Source: Flavobacterium tructae (lineage in GTDB: Bacteria > Bacteroidota > Bacteroidia > Flavobacteriales > Flavobacteriaceae). Taken from it: DNA of 56,995 bases. The notes beneath the pieces were generated by a model. The model did not search any database. It saw only the letters and a list, made by a program, of their open reading frames with translations, and was not told the origin of the DNA. The DNA lies in the NCBI RefSeq assembly GCF_002217475.1, contig NZ_MUHH01000050.1, positions 1-56,995 of the forward strand. The letters are read 5' to 3'. Shown piece after piece: positions 53,656 to 56,995 of this stretch. The first letter of the stretch is position 1. Each line of letters opens with the position of its first letter. A program made the position numbers and the translations under genes.

Positions 53656-54641
53656 TGTTTTATTATATTTTTTAATTCCTGAACTGTATTTTCTAGCTGT
53701 TTCTGTTTAGCTGTCATTTCTAAATTTTCTTTCTTCATTTCAATCATATAAAGCGTCATTTCCTCCATCTTCTTTAATAAGCTCAAATTCATTTCTGCCA
53801 GCATCAAACCATTCTTCTCTATTTCTTTTGCTGATGGTATTTCCGGTAAATGGCTATTTTGTTTGATATACCTCTCCACTTCTTCTAATGATTTTAATTT
53901 GTAATCATTCGCAAAAACATAATCGGGAACTTCGCCCGCCCTAGCCGTTACTTTTACTTCTTGCGCATGAATATTTCCGGCGACGGTAAGTTTTGAATCT
54001 GGGTTGACTGTCCCTATTCCAACTCTGCCATTACCAAGCAAAGTCATCACATCAACAGGTACTAAATTCCCAGTCCCACCACTATATAGCTTAAACTTTA
54101 ATTTATTCTGCTCTGCTGTACCTGCAGTAATTGTAGCATCAATACCATGCCAACGATTAGCATAACTTGTACCACTTTCTAAATCTGATTTATGCCCATA
54201 CTTTATTAGGTTATCAAAAGTACCGTCAATTCCCGTTTCTGTCAATTTAGATATTACCCCTAATACACTTAGCTTAGTTCCAGGCGTTAAAGTTCCAATA
54301 CCAACATTTCCATACTGATTAATCCGCATACGTTCTGTACCAGAAGTCCCAAAAACAATATTACGATCCATATCAGGAACAGTAGAATATCCTGACATGT
54401 CAATATATGATTTAGTCCATGGAGTCGTTCCAGCACCTGCAGACAGTCTTAGAAAACCGTCATCCATAAGATTACCGTGTAAACTATAACCTCTAATTTC
54501 TCCATATTCCATAGTTCCTGCCGAAATTACAGGTCTCGGTAAAACATTATACAAACCGCTATTGATACTTATAGACCCCTGTGCATTTATCCTCGTACTG
54601 ACAAATAAACAAATGCAAACAATCTTAAATAAATTATTCAT
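53652..54641 (-). CDS. secreted protein with the same C-terminal coiled coil
   Basis: A 329-aa secreted protein, first of the overlapping pair. The signal peptide covers about 1-20. The N-terminal part is unlike that of its neighbour (contains SAGAGTTPWTK and WHGIDATITAG) and carries two NVGIGT/RVGIGT blocks (about 111 and 206). The segment of about 95 aa starting at the second block differs from its partner at only about half a dozen positions. Its own tail is longer (MKKENLEMTAKQKQLEN). The pair is bracketed by two near-identical terminators, which suggests tandem duplication followed by N-terminal replacement. Confidence 0.7.
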   Translation of the reverse strand: MNNLFKIVCICLFVSTRINAQGSISINSGLYNVLPRPVISAGTMEYGEIRGYSLHGNLMDDGFLRLSAGAGTTPWTKSYIDMSGYSTVPDMDRNIVFGTSGTERMRINQYGNVGIGTLTPGTKLSVLGVISKLTETGIDGTFDNLIKYGHKSDLESGTSYANRWHGIDATITAGTAEQNKLKFKLYSGGTGNLVPVDVMTLLGNGRVGIGTVNPDSKLTVAGNIHAQEVKVTARAGEVPDYVFANDYKLKSLEEVERYIKQNSHLPEIPSAKEIEKNGLMLAEMNLSLLKKMEEMTLYMIEMKKENLEMTAKQKQLENTVQELKNIIKQ

Positions 54642-54761
54642 ACAAATTTTTTTATTTTAATTAATTCTCTTTATGATACTAAAAATTCTCTTCCTAAAAA
54701 ACATCGAAAAGCATAAAAATTAAAGGCAAAACAACAATTATTTCCTTCAAAAATGATTTAA

Positions 54762-54790
54762 AAAAAGCGAGACATAAAATCTCGCTTTTT
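54762..54790 (-). terminator. terminator upstream of the duplicated pair
   Basis: Perfect 11-bp stem with loop CATAAAA; arms identical to those at 52649-52677. It ends the transcript from the truncated gene at 54870. Confidence 0.8.
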
Positions 54791-54869
54791 ACATTTTATA
54801 TAGTTGAACCATTTTACTAATAGAAACTAAACGAGAAACTGATTATTCACTCTTTTAAAATCAGTTAAT

Positions 54870-55154
54870 TTAAAATTCAATTCTAAGCCCTATTTGATTA
54901 GTACTTGCTACTAAAGTCGTTTTGGGAACCGATTTATGATTTTCTACCAAACCGTCATTGTATTTCGCAATGGCGGATTTGATTTTTTTGGGATATCCAA
55001 TTTTAATAGGAATGGAAGCGATAATCATCGCACCTCCAATAATCGCGGCTGTAAAACTGGTACGCTCAGATTTAATCGAAGGATTATATCCGTTTCCAGG
55101 ATAGGACACCGTGGTATTATACTGAGTTAAGCCCACTATTAAATTAGCGACCAC
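54870..55154 (-). pseudogene. 5'-truncated gene remnant
   Basis: The frame gives 94 residues from a GTG. It contains one membrane helix (AAIIGGAMIIASIPIKIG) and a polar C-terminus (YPKKIKSAIAKYNDG...QIGLRIEF). This looks like the C-terminal half of a larger Bacteroidota envelope protein. Upstream codons are in a GC-rich repeat and the frame hits a stop soon after, so the N-terminal part is missing. A separate frame in the upstream DNA gives MYKYEELMILKENV and then runs into the same repeat, another broken piece. Probably not functional. Confidence 0.55.
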
Positions 55155-55200
55155 AAGGTCGCTGCCTCCTTCACTGGAGCGAGTGTCCCATTCGCGGACA
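55146..55200 (+). repeat. GC-rich degenerate repeat, copy A
   Basis: A stretch much richer in G+C than its surroundings. It includes a small hairpin, gcgacc acaa ggtcgc (about 55147-55162), and the 22-nt core 55175-55196. It joins the truncated gene to unrelated DNA. The core matches copy B (minus strand) at about 15 of 22 positions. Confidence 0.6.
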
Positions 55201-55294
55201 AAACATCAAAATCAACATTCTCTTTTAGAATCATCAACTCCTCATATTTATACATATTTATTTTTTCAATTTCAGGAACTAACTTTATATGCAT

Positions 55295-55870
55295 TCACGA
55301 GCGGGAGGCTTGCGCCAGCAAGAGGACTTTATTAGTACTTATTTGTCCTCTAAAAATCATGTAATTTTCTTTACGTATTCTATTAAGAATCTTCTTTTTC
55401 TTGATGTTTAAAAACCCTGATTGATATAAATCTAAACTAATACTTAAATTACTAAGTGAAATCATTTTCATTTTTAGTCCTATCTTTTCTCCTTCTGTCA
55501 AGAAATCGTCTAAACAAAAACTAATTATTTCACTAGTATTTCTTTTGATAAAAAAAACATCATATTTTTTAATATTCTTATTTCGCTCTGTCAATTTTTC
55601 AAATTTAACTGCTGATATTCTTGTTACAACAGAATCATTTTCAAATACATTAACTTTTGTGTAAGAGCTGGAAGAAAAATCGGGAGCCTTATCCTCAAAA
55701 GTAAAATTTTTATTAATCACATAATTTTCATTCGAATTATTATTGATTTTTAAAGTTAAAATTACTTTATTATCAGTTGTTGTTTTCGCATTTAGCAGTT
55801 CGATTTTAACATCCTGACAATAATTAAAATTGAAAAAACTTAAAAAAAATATTAAAAGTATAGCTCTCAT
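55295..55870 (-). CDS. secreted hypothetical protein with repeat-derived C-terminus
   Basis: A 191-aa protein with a signal peptide (about 1-18). The body has a beta-rich look (VILTLKINNNSNENYVI) that resembles, in arrangement, the partial protein at the right edge. The last seven codons (LAQASRS) lie in GC-rich repeat copy B, so the native C-terminus has probably been replaced. It starts 6 bp after the orphan toxin tip and may be its companion (immunity or accessory) gene. This is inference from position; no immunity family is recognised. Confidence 0.5.
   Translation of the reverse strand: MRAILLIFFLSFFNFNYCQDVKIELLNAKTTTDNKVILTLKINNNSNENYVINKNFTFEDKAPDFSSSSYTKVNVFENDSVVTRISAVKFEKLTERNKNIKKYDVFFIKRNTSEIISFCLDDFLTEGEKIGLKMKMISLSNLSISLDLYQSGFLNIKKKKILNRIRKENYMIFRGQISTNKVLLLAQASRS
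55296..55317 (-). repeat. GC-rich degenerate repeat, copy B
   Basis: The minus-strand core TGGCGCAAGCCTCCCGCTCG plus two bases parallels copy A in the opposite orientation. It overlaps the stop region of the 55295-55870 gene. About 100 bp of AT-rich broken coding DNA lies between the copies. Confidence 0.55.
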
Positions 55871-55875
55871 AATTT

Positions 55876-56385
55876 CTATTTATTTAATTGATTTCTCCAG
55901 TAATTCACTTGACCCACACCATCTGGAGCACCATATTTAAAATTCCAAGAATAATGAACACTATACTCTTCTTGATTTCTTTGTAGTCTTGATTGGCTAG
56001 ACCAAGTTTGATAATTCATATCACAATTATAAACTACGTGTGATAATTCCGCACCATATATATAAACAAAATCTAAATTCGTTTTTATTCTACTTGATGA
56101 TAATGATATTGTGTATTTACCATTAGAATTCATTTCTGTTGTTCCCGAAGCCTCTTGCCCGTATTCATTATACAAACTTTCAGCCACTTCCAAATCTCCT
56201 AATTTACTTAATGCTTGTTTGAACACACTGCGCAATTCATCTACAGCATTTATATTATCTATGAACTCTTGATCAGTAAACCCAAATTTTCCGTTAGGAT
56301 TTATTCCTTTCGCTTTTAGTTGTTCTTTAAAAGACTGTCTTTCCTGCATTTTATGCATCGCGTGATTCAACCCACTAACCATCAA
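55876..56385 (-). CDS. orphan RHS-type C-terminal toxin tip (5'-truncated, zincin-like)
   Basis: A 169-aa protein. It opens with MVSGLNHAMHKM, which resembles the junction at the end of RHS/polymorphic-toxin cores; the preceding codons FAKIIGVLTG also fit such a core but lie after an in-frame TAA at 56416-56418. The C-terminal part (about 105-169) looks like a zincin toxin domain, with YGAELSHVV where HExxH would be expected, so the first His is lost. A Glu-containing EEYSVHYSW follows. It is likely a displaced, inactive tip from an RHS locus to the right. A separate small gene remains possible. Confidence 0.5.
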   Translation of the reverse strand: MMVSGLNHAMHKMQERQSFKEQLKAKGINPNGKFGFTDQEFIDNINAVDELRSVFKQALSKLGDLEVAESLYNEYGQEASGTTEMNSNGKYTISLSSSRIKTNLDFVYIYGAELSHVVYNCDMNYQTWSSQSRLQRNQEEYSVHYSWNFKYGAPDGVGQVNYWRNQLNK

Positions 56386-56415
56386 GCCCGTTAATACTCC
56401 AATTATTTTCGCAAA

Positions 56416-56995
56416 TTACTTCATCATCATAAGTTCTTTGAAAGTATATTTACTATATTTTTTGCTTGGTTGTAAAGGCGGAGGTGATGGACTCTTTATC
56501 GCTTTAATTTTTATCATAAATTCATTCGACTGATAATCATTAAAATCGTACTTTGAAATGATATTTCTAAATTCTTGTTTTTTGATATTTGTGTTTTTTA
56601 TTTTTTCTTTTATTTTATTTCCACATATTTTCAATGAAACTTTATAATATTTTGAGGGCAAAACTTTATACATCTTCAAATAATCAGACTCATCTTGTTT
56701 ATAAAGATTAATTACAAATTGCCTTTCTTGATTTGGTAAAAACAGAATAGTATTATTTTTTATTTCAGATTTAAAGTCCTCTACGTTTTTAATACTAGAA
56801 TTATAGTTATTAAATGTCGATACAGGTATGAAAGATTTATTTCCATTCAATTCTAAAAAATCTAAATACATTTTTGAAGAATTAATATTAGTAAATGTCA
56901 TTTTACTTTGGTAAAAAACACCTAGATTTTTTACATCTAAAAATAAATATTTATTTTTAGATGTATTATTAATTATTCTTATAACAACTTCTGCC
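56416..56995 (-). CDS. hypothetical protein, 5' end beyond the window
   Basis: The minus-strand frame is open to the right edge (at least 192 residues), so the true start is outside. The visible part starts VVIRIINNTSKNKYLFLDV, a beta-strand pattern similar to the 191-aa protein two genes downstream. It has a Lys-rich middle and a Pro/Ser stretch near the end (SPSPPPLQPS). Its TAA stop (56416-56418) is in the same frame as the orphan tip. It may be another companion gene of a toxin locus. No family is recognised. Confidence 0.5.
   Translation of the reverse strand, partial: AEVVIRIINNTSKNKYLFLDVKNLGVFYQSKMTFTNINSSKMYLDFLELNGNKSFIPVSTFNNYNSSIKNVEDFKSEIKNNTILFLPNQERQFVINLYKQDESDYLKMYKVLPSKYYKVSLKICGNKIKEKIKNTNIKKQEFRNIISKYDFNDYQSNEFMIKIKAIKSPSPPPLQPSKKYSKYTFKELMMMK

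Noticed and set aside
52705..54641. Prophage tail-fibre genes
   Set aside because: The GIGT/NPxxKL pattern is shared with tail-fibre-named proteins, but both have signal peptides and no other phage gene is nearby.

Overview
The window reads as a chromosomal segment of a Flavobacterium-like member of the Bacteroidota. The evidence is low G+C DNA, promoters matching the Bacteroidota -7 box TAnnTTTG (often with an upstream TTG about 19-20 bp away), few Shine-Dalgarno sites, an alpha2-type glycyl-tRNA synthetase, a short F-ATPase epsilon subunit, type IX secretion (T9SS) C-terminal signals, a TonB receptor with a carboxypeptidase-regulatory-like front domain, and an N-terminal TPR histidine kinase. 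I saw no tRNA, rRNA, CRISPR array, prophage or complete insertion sequence.

Layout. 1-3.8 kb: end of an upstream gene, a WYL-family regulator, two DinB-fold proteins on the opposite strand, and thiL. 3.9-8.0 kb: a TPR sensor kinase with its overlapping NarL-type response regulator, a small secreted protein, and a LytTR-type regulator whose phosphoacceptor position is Glu. 8.2-17.4 kb: glyS and comF (divergent), a secreted zinc metallopeptidase with a P-domain and T9SS type A signal, ribF, a membrane protein, bioB and a JmjC-like cupin. 17.4-38.6 kb: five giant secreted proteins (about 1100-1480 aa), interrupted only by recX. Each has a different N-terminal part (glycine-rich/FnIII, 14 delta-60 repeats, three 230-aa repeats, GEVED plus lectin-like, Ig-like) on a common C-terminal module of about 535 aa that ends in a T9SS type C (ChiA-like) signal.

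38.7-45.6 kb: the rest of the biotin pathway (ketosynthase, bioA, bioD, bioF), with an ECF sigma factor, its probable membrane partner, a TraB/GumN protein and a two-helix peptide between bioF and bioD. 45.8-47.7 kb: atpC and atpD. 47.9-52.4 kb: an outer-membrane TonB receptor followed by an SGNH-hydrolase lipoprotein. 52.7-54.6 kb: two overlapping secreted genes with almost identical C-terminal halves. 54.9-57.0 kb: a degraded region that looks like the tail of a polymorphic-toxin (RHS) locus lying beyond the right edge: an orphan toxin tip with a damaged HExxH motif, companion small genes, a 5'-truncated gene and two degenerate GC-rich repeats in inverted orientation.

How it fits together. 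The core genes supply cofactors (thiamine, FAD, biotin), translation and ATP synthesis. The accessory part is mostly cell surface: a paralogous set of T9SS cargo whose coding 3' parts, terminators and some promoter regions resemble each other, suggesting local duplication with N-terminal swapping. No single system here is clearly unprecedented. The strongest leads are the modular adhesin cluster, the LytTR regulator with Glu at the phosphorylation site, palindromes at the bioA, DinB and adhesin promoters, and the toxin-tip graveyard at the right edge.
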